DNA of 64,000 nucleotides. Origin: Tissierella praeacuta DSM 18095. Lineage in GTDB: Bacteria > Bacillota > Clostridia > Tissierellales > Tissierellaceae. A program made the position numbers and the translations under genes. Below the pieces are notes generated by a model, which had not been told where the DNA came from, searched no databases, and saw only the letters and a program-made list of their open reading frames with translations. Position 1 is the first letter of the stretch. The number at the start of each line of letters is the position of its first letter. The DNA is taken from NCBI RefSeq assembly GCF_900128955.1, contig NZ_FQTY01000001.1, forward strand, positions 434,001-498,000, given 5' to 3'. Below, one piece after another: positions 36,905-45,940 of this stretch.

Positions 36905-37636
36905 CTATTGCTTTGTATTTTCTTCAACTGGCGTCGAGTAAATAAATTCTTTAATTCTTCTACATTTAGGTATAATAATATTAGATTCCTGATTTACTCG
37001 AACAAGATAATCATAATTTCTAAGTACTGTTACTATCCCACCTTTAAGGTTTAAAGCAGATTCCAATGTTTCTGGTTTGCCGATAGCTTTAATAACTATT
37101 GGCGCAGATGTTGATACTCCATTAATTTCAATATGATTCCCAGCCTTTTCTATTTCTGTAAAAGCCGTATACCTTTGGTCATTAATAGATATAGCTTCAG
37201 CATCAGCTGCATTTAAAACAGATATTACTTGAAGCACTAAATCTAATTCATCTACTATACTATAGGATTCACCAAACTCCAAATCTACAGGCGGATCATT
37301 TATTTCCATTACAATTCCTGGTCCTTCCAATTCTAAATATCCTGCAAGCATTCTATATTTCATAGTATCCTTATATAGATTTTCTGCATATACATTCTTA
37401 TCTACTTCTCCCATTTCATATTGCTTTATTTTAGCTTCCAGTTCTTCAATTCTTTTGGTTTGGGATTCTCTTTCATTTTGAGCCTTTTTAAGCTCTAAGG
37501 CTAATTGCTGTGCCCTCTGAGTAGGCAAAATTCCTTCACCAACAGTTTTATTTATAGTTTTAAACTGGATGGATAAAATAATTCCTAAAAAAATTGATAC
37601 TACAGTTAATGCAATATATTCCTTAGCATTTTTCAC
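36905..37636 (-). CDS. DUF881 family protein (YlxW-like)
   Basis: Paralogue of the next gene: N-terminal membrane segment (YIALTVVSIFLGIILSIQF), coiled-coil (LALELKKAQNERESQTKRIEELEAKIK region) and the DUF881 domain with INDQRYTAFTEIEKAG. I use the GTG at 37636, 5 bases after GGGGAGGG and one base after the ftsQ stop, giving 243 residues; the longer reading overlaps ftsQ. Both copies likely face the outside of the membrane at the division site, which is inference from context. Confidence 0.86.
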   Translation of the reverse strand: MKNAKEYIALTVVSIFLGIILSIQFKTINKTVGEGILPTQRAQQLALELKKAQNERESQTKRIEELEAKIKQYEMGEVDKNVYAENLYKDTMKYRMLAGYLELEGPGIVMEINDPPVDLEFGESYSIVDELDLVLQVISVLNAADAEAISINDQRYTAFTEIEKAGNHIEINGVSTSAPIVIKAIGKPETLESALNLKGGIVTVLRNYDYLVRVNQESNIIIPKCRRIKEFIYSTPVEENTKQ

Positions 37637-37637
37637 T

Positions 37638-38399
37638 TTATCCCTCCCCTTCTTCATTAAGTACAATAATAGGATTATCTCCTCTATCCATTAAAATCAT
37701 TTTACATGGTAATTGCTTTTCTTCGATATCATTTAAAATTTCATTTAATAAACCTACTTTATATTTTACATTATAAAGGGTACCAAAGGCAACAGAAATA
37801 CCATCAATTAATATTATATTAACATTGTTATTATCTGCCATATCGATTTTTTTCATTTTTGATAATATTCCTCTAGCTTGTCCCTCAGATATAAACTCAC
37901 TATACCCTTTAGATTGTAGTATTGATAATATATTATCTCCTGGTTTTTTATCTTCTACATTTAAACCTACTAATAAGGGTAATTTTTCATCTTCAGTATC
38001 TATTATATCTAATATATAGCCATCTATATCTATTAATCTAACTGATGAAAGTTCTTTTATTTGTAATATTGCTTTACGTTCTATAATATCAATAATAATT
38101 CCTTTAGGAAATTTTCTTTTTACTTTTACTTCCTTGACATACGGTAATTTTATTAAATTTTTCTCTCCAGTTCTCGTACTTATTTTAAATATATTTTCTC
38201 CAAGATTTATAGAAGAGGCACTAATTACAACATCTTTTGCAATCTTATTATTTCCTAATACTTTTATATTACTTATAATAAAAAAATTGGAATTAAGGGC
38301 AAATATAAACAATAACAAGATAAAAGAAATTAATAATAAAAATCGAAAAAATAATCTTCTTCTTCTAATTTTTCTTTCTACACGCGAAAGTTTTTTCAT
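37638..38399 (-). CDS. ftsQ: Cell division protein FtsQ/DivIB
   Basis: Divisome scaffold with a basic cytoplasmic start (KKLSRVERKIRRRRLFF), one membrane segment (FLLLISFILLLFIFAL) and a POTRA domain (FFIISNIKVLGNNKIAKDVVI) followed by the beta domain. With the ATG at 38399 (AGGGGTGG 5 bases before it) it has 253 residues, typical of DivIB. It recruits FtsL and FtsB-like partners. Confidence 0.9.
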   Translation of the reverse strand: MKKLSRVERKIRRRRLFFRFLLLISFILLLFIFALNSNFFIISNIKVLGNNKIAKDVVISASSINLGENIFKISTRTGEKNLIKLPYVKEVKVKRKFPKGIIIDIIERKAILQIKELSSVRLIDIDGYILDIIDTEDEKLPLLVGLNVEDKKPGDNILSILQSKGYSEFISEGQARGILSKMKKIDMADNNNVNIILIDGISVAFGTLYNVKYKVGLLNEILNDIEEKQLPCKMILMDRGDNPIIVLNEEGEG

Positions 38400-38430
38400 T
38401 ATTTCCACCCCTAAGCTTGTCCTTTTAGAT

Positions 38431-38454
38431 AAATAGCAGCCTTTGCTGCTATTT
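38431..38454 (-). terminator. Hairpin at the murA-ftsQ junction
   Basis: Perfect 10-bp stem AAATAGCAGC / GCTGCTATTT with a 4-base loop overlapping the murA stop. The following sequence has only a short T-run, so partial termination within the dcw operon is likelier than a full stop. Confidence 0.55.
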
Positions 38455-39702
38455 TACCTTGTTAATATCTGCACCTAAGCCTTGTAAAGTTAGATGAAGA
38501 TTATCGTATCCTCTTTCAATATGATAAATACTATTAACTTCAGTGGTTCCTTTTGCAGCAAGTCCTGCCAAGGTTAGAGCAGCCCCACCCCTTAAATCCT
38601 TCGCTGTAGTCTTGGCACCAGTTAACTCCTTCACACCTTTAATAACTGCAACTCTTCCAAATGTTTTAATATTTGCACCCATTCTAATAAGCTCTTCTGC
38701 ATGTTTAAATCTGTTTTCAAATACTGTTTCAGAAATTATACTGGTTCCATTTGCTATTGATAAAAGAGCCATCATTTGTGCCTGCATATCTGTTGGGAAT
38801 CCAGGATAAGGAAGAGTTTGTAACATCTCAATAGAGTTAATCTTTCTTGGACCTGTTACCTTCATAGAATTTCCATTACTATATATAGTAACTCCTGCTT
38901 CTTTTAATTTTGCTACAATTCCAAGAACATGATCTACAATAACATTGTTAATTATTATATCTCCCCCAGTTATTGCTGCAGCAACCATAATTGTACCTGT
39001 TACAATTCTATCGGGTATTATACTATGTGCTACATCTCTAAGAGTATTTACCCCCTCTATGGTAATAACTGATGTGCCAGCTCCAGAAATTCTTGCCCCA
39101 GATTTATTTAAGTAATTTTGTAAATCAACTATTTCTGGTTCCCTAGCAGCATTTCTGATTATAGTTTTACCATCTGCAGTTACTCCAGCTAAAATTATAT
39201 TTTCTGTAGCTCCAACAGAAGGATAATCCAATTGTATATCACAACCTTTAAGTCCATTGGTTCTACAATATAAATGTCCATGAGATTCTTCAATCTCTGC
39301 CCCCATATCTTTTAATGCCTTAAGATGTAAATCTATTGGTCTTGGTCCTATTTCACAACCACCTGGATAGGATATTATAACTTCTCCAGTTCTTGCTAAC
39401 ATTGCACCCATAAATATAATAGAGGATCTCATCTCTCTAACTAATTCTTCCTGTACTACTATTCGATTTAATGGCTTAGAATCAACTATCATAGTAGTTC
39501 CTTCTACATCAACAGTACATCCTAAGTCTATGAGTATCTGCTTCATTATTTCCACATCCCTTAAATTAGGGATATTTGATATAATACTTTTATTTCCACC
39601 TATAACTGTAGCCGCTAATATTGGTAATACTGCGTTTTTTGCACCTAAAATTGAAGTTTCACCTGTTAATTTATTTCCACCATTAATAATATACTTCTCC
39701 AC
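38449..39702 (-). CDS. murA: UDP-N-acetylglucosamine 1-carboxyvinyltransferase
   Basis: First committed step of peptidoglycan synthesis, transferring enolpyruvate to UDP-GlcNAc. The 417-residue EPT-fold protein has the catalytic Cys116 in PGGCEIGPRPIDLH, so it should be fosfomycin-sensitive (Cys, not Asp). It occupies the place where B. subtilis has murB. It is related in fold to AroA at 55549. Confidence 0.96.
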   Translation of the reverse strand: MEKYIINGGNKLTGETSILGAKNAVLPILAATVIGGNKSIISNIPNLRDVEIMKQILIDLGCTVDVEGTTMIVDSKPLNRIVVQEELVREMRSSIIFMGAMLARTGEVIISYPGGCEIGPRPIDLHLKALKDMGAEIEESHGHLYCRTNGLKGCDIQLDYPSVGATENIILAGVTADGKTIIRNAAREPEIVDLQNYLNKSGARISGAGTSVITIEGVNTLRDVAHSIIPDRIVTGTIMVAAAITGGDIIINNVIVDHVLGIVAKLKEAGVTIYSNGNSMKVTGPRKINSIEMLQTLPYPGFPTDMQAQMMALLSIANGTSIISETVFENRFKHAEELIRMGANIKTFGRVAVIKGVKELTGAKTTAKDLRGGAALTLAGLAAKGTTEVNSIYHIERGYDNLHLTLQGLGADINKVK

Positions 39703-39778
39703 CTAACCACCTCCACATATGCTCATAATAAGTATATATGACCATATTATGCATTGGAGTAAATGAAGTTACATATTA

Positions 39779-40882
39779 TTATTTAACAATTGTATTAATA
39801 ATTTCAAATATTTTTTCTGAAGCATCTATTTTCCCTAGTTTCTTACTATTCTTTGCCATTTCTTCTAATCTATTTTTATCTTTAATTAAATCATATATAA
39901 TGTCATTTAATATATTCCCTCTTATATCTTTTTCAAGCACTAATATTGAAGCTCCTTTATTTTCAAAGGCTCTAGCATTAAACTCTTGATGATTTTCAGC
40001 AGTATATGACTTTGGTATTAAAACACTAGGTACTCCTACTGCTGATATCTCTGCTAAAGTAATTGCCCCTGAACTAGTAACTACAAGAGAAGCAATATTA
40101 ATAGCTTCAGGAATTTGATAAAAATATGGAAAAATTTTAATATTGTTATTTAATTTAATATTATCTCTCTTCAACCTATCTATAAATTCGTCATAAAATC
40201 TTTTACCTGTTACATGTATTATCTGTATATCTTTTTTATCTACTGCTTCCTTTATAAGAGAATATATTCCGTCATTTAAGGTCTTTTGTCCTCCACTTCC
40301 TCCAAAAGATAAAATAAAAGGAACAGATTTATCTATATTTAACGCTTTATAAGCTTCTTCTTTATTGATATTTAAAATTTCCTTACGAATTGGATTCCCA
40401 GTATTTATGACTCTATCTGGATATTTGAAATATTTTTTTGCCTCATCAAAGGTTACGGCTACTTTGTCTACATATCTTGATAATATCTTATTAGTAATAC
40501 CAGGAAAGGCGTTTTGCTCATGTATCATTGCTGGAATTTTTTTCTTTTTTGCAATATATACAACTGGGCCACATACATATCCGCCAGTACCTATCACTAC
40601 ATCTGGCTTAAATTCATTTATAATTTTTTTAGCATCATTTATTCCATGAAATAATTCTTTGAGAGCTATAAAAGATTCTTTATTTATTTTTCTTGGCATT
40701 CCCTTAACCCTTATGGTTCTAAATTGAAATCCTTCCTTTGGAACAAGTTCTGATTCTAATCCCTTTTCTGTACCTACATAAAGAATTTTTGCATGTTTAT
40801 CTTTATTCTTTATTTCATTTGCAATGGCCAGGGCTGGATAAATATGTCCTCCCGTGCCTCCCCCTGTTATTAAATACTTCAT
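39779..40882 (-). CDS. murG: UDP-GlcNAc:lipid I N-acetylglucosaminyltransferase MurG
   Basis: GT28 enzyme converting lipid I to lipid II on the inner membrane face. The 367-residue protein starts with the G-loop GGGTGGHIYPALAIA and has the second loop FGGSGGQKTLND near residue 190 and the UDP-binding SGAITLAEISAVGVPSVLIP block. It lies 6 bases after ftsW. Confidence 0.97.
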   Translation of the reverse strand: MKYLITGGGTGGHIYPALAIANEIKNKDKHAKILYVGTEKGLESELVPKEGFQFRTIRVKGMPRKINKESFIALKELFHGINDAKKIINEFKPDVVIGTGGYVCGPVVYIAKKKKIPAMIHEQNAFPGITNKILSRYVDKVAVTFDEAKKYFKYPDRVINTGNPIRKEILNINKEEAYKALNIDKSVPFILSFGGSGGQKTLNDGIYSLIKEAVDKKDIQIIHVTGKRFYDEFIDRLKRDNIKLNNNIKIFPYFYQIPEAINIASLVVTSSGAITLAEISAVGVPSVLIPKSYTAENHQEFNARAFENKGASILVLEKDIRGNILNDIIYDLIKDKNRLEEMAKNSKKLGKIDASEKIFEIINTIVK

Positions 40883-40888
40883 ATTTGT

Positions 40889-42016
40889 TCAACTCCTATC
40901 TAAATTTGCGTGCCTTGAAATGTTTAAGAGTATTCCTATAGCTGACATATAAATCATCAAGGAAGTCCCTCCATAGGATACAAAAGGAAGTGTAATCCCT
41001 GTAGTTGGTATAGATGATGTTACTACTGCTATATGAATTAAAGATTGAACAGTTACCAGAGCAGTGATACCTGAAGCTAAAAAACAACCAAAACTATCCT
41101 CTATGCTAAGTGCAATACGTATTCCCCTCCAAATAACTAACATCAATATCAATATCACAGTTAAAGTACCTAAAAAGCCTAATTCTTCTCCTATAATTGA
41201 AAATATAAAGTCATTATAAGATTCTGGAATATATGAAAACTTTTGTCTACTTTTACCTAGACCTAAACCAAATAATCCTCCTGAACCTAAAGCATATAAG
41301 GATTGTACTGCCTGCCAACCAATATCAAGTTTATGAGCAAAGGGATCTCTAAATGCTGTTATCCTATTTCGTCTATATGCATTTTTTTCTCCAGATAATG
41401 CTAAAACTCCTAATCCTATTAAACCAACTCCCATAAAAATCAAGTGAGATAAATTCATTCCTGCTATAAAAAACATACTCATTAAAGCACCTGCTAAAGT
41501 AATAGTAGTACCTAAATCCTTTTGTATATATATAAATCCACATGATATGCCAATAATAATCAAAGCTGGTATTGTTCCTTGTTTTAAGGTTCTTATATTT
41601 TCTTTTTTATTGGCTAGAAAATTTGCAAAATAAATAATTGAACCGATTTTTATGGCATCAGATGGCATAAAAGTTGTAAAACCTAAATTAACCCATCTCC
41701 TAGCACCTTTAAGGGATTTGCCTAAAGGTGTAAAAAGCAATGCCCCAGAACCCAATGATAATAAATATATTAAAAATGAATATTTTTTCCAAACCTTATA
41801 ATCAATATTCATACAAATTATCATTCCAACTAGACCTATTGATGCCGCTATTATTTGTTTCTTTAAAAAGTAATATCCATTCCCAAAATCCTGCATAGCC
41901 TCTGGCCAAGATGAACTAAATACCATTATGATGCCAATAAATACTAGCATTAAAGTTCCCATTAGCAAACTAAAATCAACAGCTTTTTTCTTTTTTACTG
42001 AATTCTTCTTTGCCAT
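40889..42016 (-). CDS. ftsW: FtsW/SpoVE family SEDS glycosyltransferase
   Basis: Lipid II polymerase of the SEDS family with ten membrane segments in 375 residues. The family signatures are GSGGLFGLGLGKSRQKFSYIPESYNDFIFSIIGEE (conserved region near residue 250-285) and the C-terminal IPTTGITLPFVSYGGTS. Context between murD and murG matches spoVE of B. subtilis; it probably works with the PBP at 45941. Whether it serves vegetative division, spores or both cannot be told from sequence. Confidence 0.94.
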   Translation of the reverse strand: MAKKNSVKKKKAVDFSLLMGTLMLVFIGIIMVFSSSWPEAMQDFGNGYYFLKKQIIAASIGLVGMIICMNIDYKVWKKYSFLIYLLSLGSGALLFTPLGKSLKGARRWVNLGFTTFMPSDAIKIGSIIYFANFLANKKENIRTLKQGTIPALIIIGISCGFIYIQKDLGTTITLAGALMSMFFIAGMNLSHLIFMGVGLIGLGVLALSGEKNAYRRNRITAFRDPFAHKLDIGWQAVQSLYALGSGGLFGLGLGKSRQKFSYIPESYNDFIFSIIGEELGFLGTLTVILILMLVIWRGIRIALSIEDSFGCFLASGITALVTVQSLIHIAVVTSSIPTTGITLPFVSYGGTSLMIYMSAIGILLNISRHANLDRS

Positions 42017-42017
42017 T

Positions 42018-43379
42018 TTAATCCCCCTTTAGACCATAAACGGCATCTTTAAAATCTTGACCTCTTTCTTCAAAATTATTGTACATATCCCAGGATGCAC
42101 AAGCAGGAGATAGTAAAATATTATCTTTTTCTTCACCACAATTATAAGCTAATTTAACTGCTTCTTTCATATTCTCTACTAAATGTACATTATTAAATCC
42201 ATTATTTATTGCTGTTTCCTTAATTTTTTCTTTAGTGGAACCTAAAAGTATTAATTCTTTAACCTTTCCATTGAAAGATAAAATCAATTCATCAAATTCA
42301 GCTCCCTTATCATATCCTCCTGCAATTAATATTATAGGGGCTTCCAATGCTTCAATTGCTTTTATTGTTGAATCAGAGTTTGTTCCCTTAGAGTCATTAT
42401 AAAATGATATTCCCTTTATAGTTTTTACATACTCTATTCTATGCTCAACACCAGGAAATTCTCTTAACACTTCAGCTATAATTTCTAGCTCTATACCCAT
42501 TGCCCAAGAAATAGCTATGGCTCCAAGAGCATTTTCTAAATTATGTTTCCCTAAGATTTTCAGTTGTCTATATGGTAAAATCTTAGAAAGATTTTGTCCA
42601 TCTTTCAATACTATATAATCTCCATCTATAAATACTCCATTATCAAGTTTTTGATTTGCACTGAACCAAATTATATTTGAATTAACCTCATTTTGTATTT
42701 CTCTAAGAGTTTTATCTTCATAATTTAACACTGTATAATCATATTTATCTTGATTTTTAAATATTTTTTTCTTAGAAAGAATATAATTATCTAAAGACCC
42801 ATGCCAATTTAAGTGGTCTGGTGCAATATTGGTTACAAGACTTACCTTTGGTTTAAAATATATAGTATTTTCTAATTGAAAACTACTTGCTTCTATTACA
42901 AAAACGTCATCTTTATTAGCATTTACCATATCCCATAATATACCAACTCCAATATTTCCTGCAACATATGTATTGCAATTAGCTTTTTTAAAAATCTCAC
43001 CTACTAAAGTTGTAGTAGTTGTTTTACCATTTGTTCCTGTTATAGCAATTATATTATCTGTAGGAGAAATCCTATAGGCTAGTTCTATATCTGTAATGAC
43101 CTCAATATTCTTTTCTTGAGCATTTACTAAAATAGGAGCTGTCGGTGGAATACCAGGACTCTTAACTATTAAGTCAATATCCTCTAAAGGAAGTTCATTA
43201 GTATTCAAATGTTTTTCAACATATATATCTTTAATCTTGTCAAAAAAATCCTTCAACTCATCTTTAGTCTTAGAATCGCATACTATTATTTGTGCACCTA
43301 GTTTATGAAGGGCTTTCACAGTTGATAATCCAGAGATACCAAGCCCAAAAACTAAGACTTTTTTATTCTTTAAATACAT
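42018..43379 (-). CDS. murD: UDP-MurNAc-L-Ala:D-Glu ligase MurD
   Basis: ATP-dependent ligase adding D-glutamate to UDP-MurNAc-L-Ala. The 453-residue protein has the Rossmann-type N-terminus (VLVFGLGISGLSTVKAL), the P-loop GTNGKTTTT near residue 116 and the EASSFQLEN motif typical of MurD, then NDSKGTNSDSTIKA in the C-terminal domain. It starts one base before the end of the upstream spacer and is coupled to ftsW. Confidence 0.97.
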   Translation of the reverse strand: MYLKNKKVLVFGLGISGLSTVKALHKLGAQIIVCDSKTKDELKDFFDKIKDIYVEKHLNTNELPLEDIDLIVKSPGIPPTAPILVNAQEKNIEVITDIELAYRISPTDNIIAITGTNGKTTTTTLVGEIFKKANCNTYVAGNIGVGILWDMVNANKDDVFVIEASSFQLENTIYFKPKVSLVTNIAPDHLNWHGSLDNYILSKKKIFKNQDKYDYTVLNYEDKTLREIQNEVNSNIIWFSANQKLDNGVFIDGDYIVLKDGQNLSKILPYRQLKILGKHNLENALGAIAISWAMGIELEIIAEVLREFPGVEHRIEYVKTIKGISFYNDSKGTNSDSTIKAIEALEAPIILIAGGYDKGAEFDELILSFNGKVKELILLGSTKEKIKETAINNGFNNVHLVENMKEAVKLAYNCGEEKDNILLSPACASWDMYNNFEERGQDFKDAVYGLKGD

Positions 43380-43397
43380 AAAACCAGCTCACTTTCC

Positions 43398-44363
43398 TTA
43401 AATTAAACTTAAAATTCCAATTAAACAAAGAACAACCGTTATAGTCCAAAATACTGCTACTACCTTAGTTTCCTTCCAGCCTTTCTGCTCATAATGATGA
43501 TGCAATGGTGCCATTAAAAACACTCTTTTCCCTGTTAATTTAAATGATGTTACCTGTATAATTACAGATAATGCTTCTATAAAATAAACCCCGCCTACTA
43601 TAGGTATTACAAGAGGAATATTTAGAAGTATGGCTATTGCCGATACAGCTCCACCTAAAGCAAGAGAACCTGTATCACCCATAAAAACCTTTGCCGGATG
43701 TGCATTATGTACCAAAAATCCCAAACAAGCCCCTGCTAAGGCCGTTGAAAATATGGAGATACTTCCCATACCCCAATTTAATGCCATAAGTCCAAAAAAA
43801 GATAATACTATTAAAGTGACCCCAGATGCTAATCCATCCAATCCATCAGTTAAATTTACACTATTTACAGTACCTACTACTACAAATGCAATAAAAGGAA
43901 TATAAAAATGACCTAAATCTAAATATTGATTCTTTAAAAATGGTACAATTAGTTTAGTTCCTAGAACAGAAGTAGAAGATTGATAAATTGCTAATATAGT
44001 AGCCAATATTACTTGACCTATTAATTTTTGATAAGGTTTTAGTCCTAATGACCTCCTCTTAACTACTTTAATATAATCATCAACAAAACCAATTAATCCA
44101 AATCCAAATGTGGATATTAAAAGAACATAGGTATCCTTGTTTAACATACCGGAAGTCAATACAGTAATAGCCAATGCTATAAAAATAATAATTCCACCCA
44201 TAGTAGGAGTTCCTGATTTTTTAAGATGGGTCTGTGGTCCGTCATCCCTAACACTTTGACCAATTTTCAACTTTCTTAATAAAGGAATTATTATTGGTCC
44301 AAGTATTAGAGTAACTAAAAAAGAAATGGAAATTGTTCTAAAAATATCTATATATTCTATCAT
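43398..44363 (-). CDS. mraY: Phospho-MurNAc-pentapeptide translocase MraY
   Basis: Makes lipid I from UDP-MurNAc-pentapeptide and undecaprenyl phosphate. The 321-residue membrane protein has ten predicted segments and catalytic aspartates in GFVDDYIKV, NLTDGLDGLASG and FMGDTGSLALGG, plus the LHHHYEQKGW histidine motif. murF, which makes its substrate, is absent from the neighbourhood. Confidence 0.97.
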   Translation of the reverse strand: MIEYIDIFRTISISFLVTLILGPIIIPLLRKLKIGQSVRDDGPQTHLKKSGTPTMGGIIIFIALAITVLTSGMLNKDTYVLLISTFGFGLIGFVDDYIKVVKRRSLGLKPYQKLIGQVILATILAIYQSSTSVLGTKLIVPFLKNQYLDLGHFYIPFIAFVVVGTVNSVNLTDGLDGLASGVTLIVLSFFGLMALNWGMGSISIFSTALAGACLGFLVHNAHPAKVFMGDTGSLALGGAVSAIAILLNIPLVIPIVGGVYFIEALSVIIQVTSFKLTGKRVFLMAPLHHHYEQKGWKETKVVAVFWTITVVLCLIGILSLI

Positions 44364-44397
44364 TTAATTTTCTCCTCTCAAGTATCTAATCCTATTG

Positions 44398-45858
44398 CTA
44401 ATTATCCTTTAAACATACATAATCAAGAACAATTTGTCTTTCATCGCATGGAAAAGTTTTATCTCCAATTATTGTATAAGTTTCATGTCCTTTTCCAGCT
44501 AAAAGTATTACATCTTTAGGTTTAGCATTGTCTATTGCATATTTTATAGCCTCTATTCTATCTACTATTTTTACATAATTCCCATTGACCTTCTTTATCC
44601 CAACTAATATATCTTCAATTATCATTTCTGGATCTTCATATCTAGGATTATCTGATGTAACAATGGATAAATCTGCATGGCGACCTACTGTTTCCCCCAT
44701 TTCAGGTCTTTTCGTTTTATCTCTATTACCTCCTGCTCCAAAAACAACTAGCTTTCTTCCTTCTGTAAATTTATCAATTACAGTAAGTACCTTTTCAAGT
44801 CCATCTGCAGTATGGGCAAAATCAATAATAACTGTATATGGTGTATTAGTAGGTACAACTTCAAATCTTCCCTTTATTCCTTCAACAGATTCTAAACCTT
44901 TTTTTATAATTTCTAAAGGAATTTCATATGCATATGCACAGGCTGCTGCTGCTAATGCATTATATACACTAAATTCTCCTGGTACATTTAAAAGTATATC
45001 AACATTACCTCTTGGAGTATTTAAGGTAAATCCAACTTTAGATAAGGTAAAGTCTATATTCGTTGCAAAAATATGAGCTTCATCCTCTATCCCATATGTT
45101 AACAAAGGTACTCTTTCTCCAACTATTTCAACAATCTTTTTCCCATAATTATCATCTATATTTATTATATTAAATTTATTTGTTTTATAGAAAAGCTTTA
45201 ATTTACTATTAAAATATTTATCCATAGTTTTATGATAGTCCAAATGATCCTTAGTAAGATTCGTAAATATTCCTACTTGAAAATCCATGTACTCTACTCT
45301 CTTTAATTCTAAAGAATGGGATGAAACTTCCATAATACAAATATCTGTTTTTATATCTACCATTTTTTTTAGCAAATCATGAATAACCAGAGCATTTGGT
45401 GTAGTATTATCAAGTTTTACGTTTTTATTTCCTATAACAGCTCCAATAGTTCCAATAATTCCTACATTTTTATTATTCTCTTCTAATATGCTTTTAATAA
45501 AATAAGTTATAGATGTTTTGCCATTAGTTCCCGTTATCCCTACCATGTCTAAAGATTTCCATGGTTCTTCATAAAAAACACCTGATACTCTTGCTAATGC
45601 ATCTACTGAATCTTCTACCTTTATTATTGTAATATCTTCTACAATAGATACTTCTTTTTCTAAAATCACAGCTACTGCTCCATTTTCTATTGCCTTATGA
45701 ATATAATTATGTCCATCTACAGTAAATCCTTTTTCTGCAATAAATAGATTACCTTTTTTTATTTTTCTTGAATCATTTTCTATTCCAGTTATCTCAGTGT
45801 CTAAATCTCCTTTAATTAAGTCAAATTTATAATCTTTTATTATATCCTTTAGATTCAT
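44398..45858 (-). CDS. murE: UDP-MurNAc-tripeptide ligase MurE, meso-DAP type
   Basis: Adds the third residue of the stem peptide. The 486-residue protein has the P-loop GTNGKTSIT near residue 110, the carbamylated-lysine region, and DNPRYEDP near residue 408, the signature of enzymes that use meso-diaminopimelate rather than lysine. It is separated from the upstream PBP by a terminator-like hairpin. Confidence 0.96.
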   Translation of the reverse strand: MNLKDIIKDYKFDLIKGDLDTEITGIENDSRKIKKGNLFIAEKGFTVDGHNYIHKAIENGAVAVILEKEVSIVEDITIIKVEDSVDALARVSGVFYEEPWKSLDMVGITGTNGKTSITYFIKSILEENNKNVGIIGTIGAVIGNKNVKLDNTTPNALVIHDLLKKMVDIKTDICIMEVSSHSLELKRVEYMDFQVGIFTNLTKDHLDYHKTMDKYFNSKLKLFYKTNKFNIINIDDNYGKKIVEIVGERVPLLTYGIEDEAHIFATNIDFTLSKVGFTLNTPRGNVDILLNVPGEFSVYNALAAAACAYAYEIPLEIIKKGLESVEGIKGRFEVVPTNTPYTVIIDFAHTADGLEKVLTVIDKFTEGRKLVVFGAGGNRDKTKRPEMGETVGRHADLSIVTSDNPRYEDPEMIIEDILVGIKKVNGNYVKIVDRIEAIKYAIDNAKPKDVILLAGKGHETYTIIGDKTFPCDERQIVLDYVCLKDN

Positions 45859-45900
45859 ATTGCACCTACTTTCTTTTATCCTTATTGAATAATTTAATTA

Positions 45901-45927
45901 AAAGGCAACTTTATTTAAGTTGCCTCT
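45901..45927 (-). terminator. Hairpin between the PBP and murE genes
   Basis: Stem AGGCAACTT / AAGTTGCCT with a 5-base loop, followed on the minus strand by TTTTAATT, just after the PBP stop. It may lower transcription from mraZ-PBP into murE onward. Confidence 0.7.
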
Positions 45928-45940
45928 AACTATATTACTC

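Noticed and set aside
40896-41087. 63-codon minus-strand ORF inside ftsW
   Set aside because: Out-of-frame reading within the last part of ftsW, without a start signal.
44585-45076. 163-codon plus-strand ORF opposite murE
   Set aside because: Shadow of the murE frame; murE has intact P-loop and DNPR motif.
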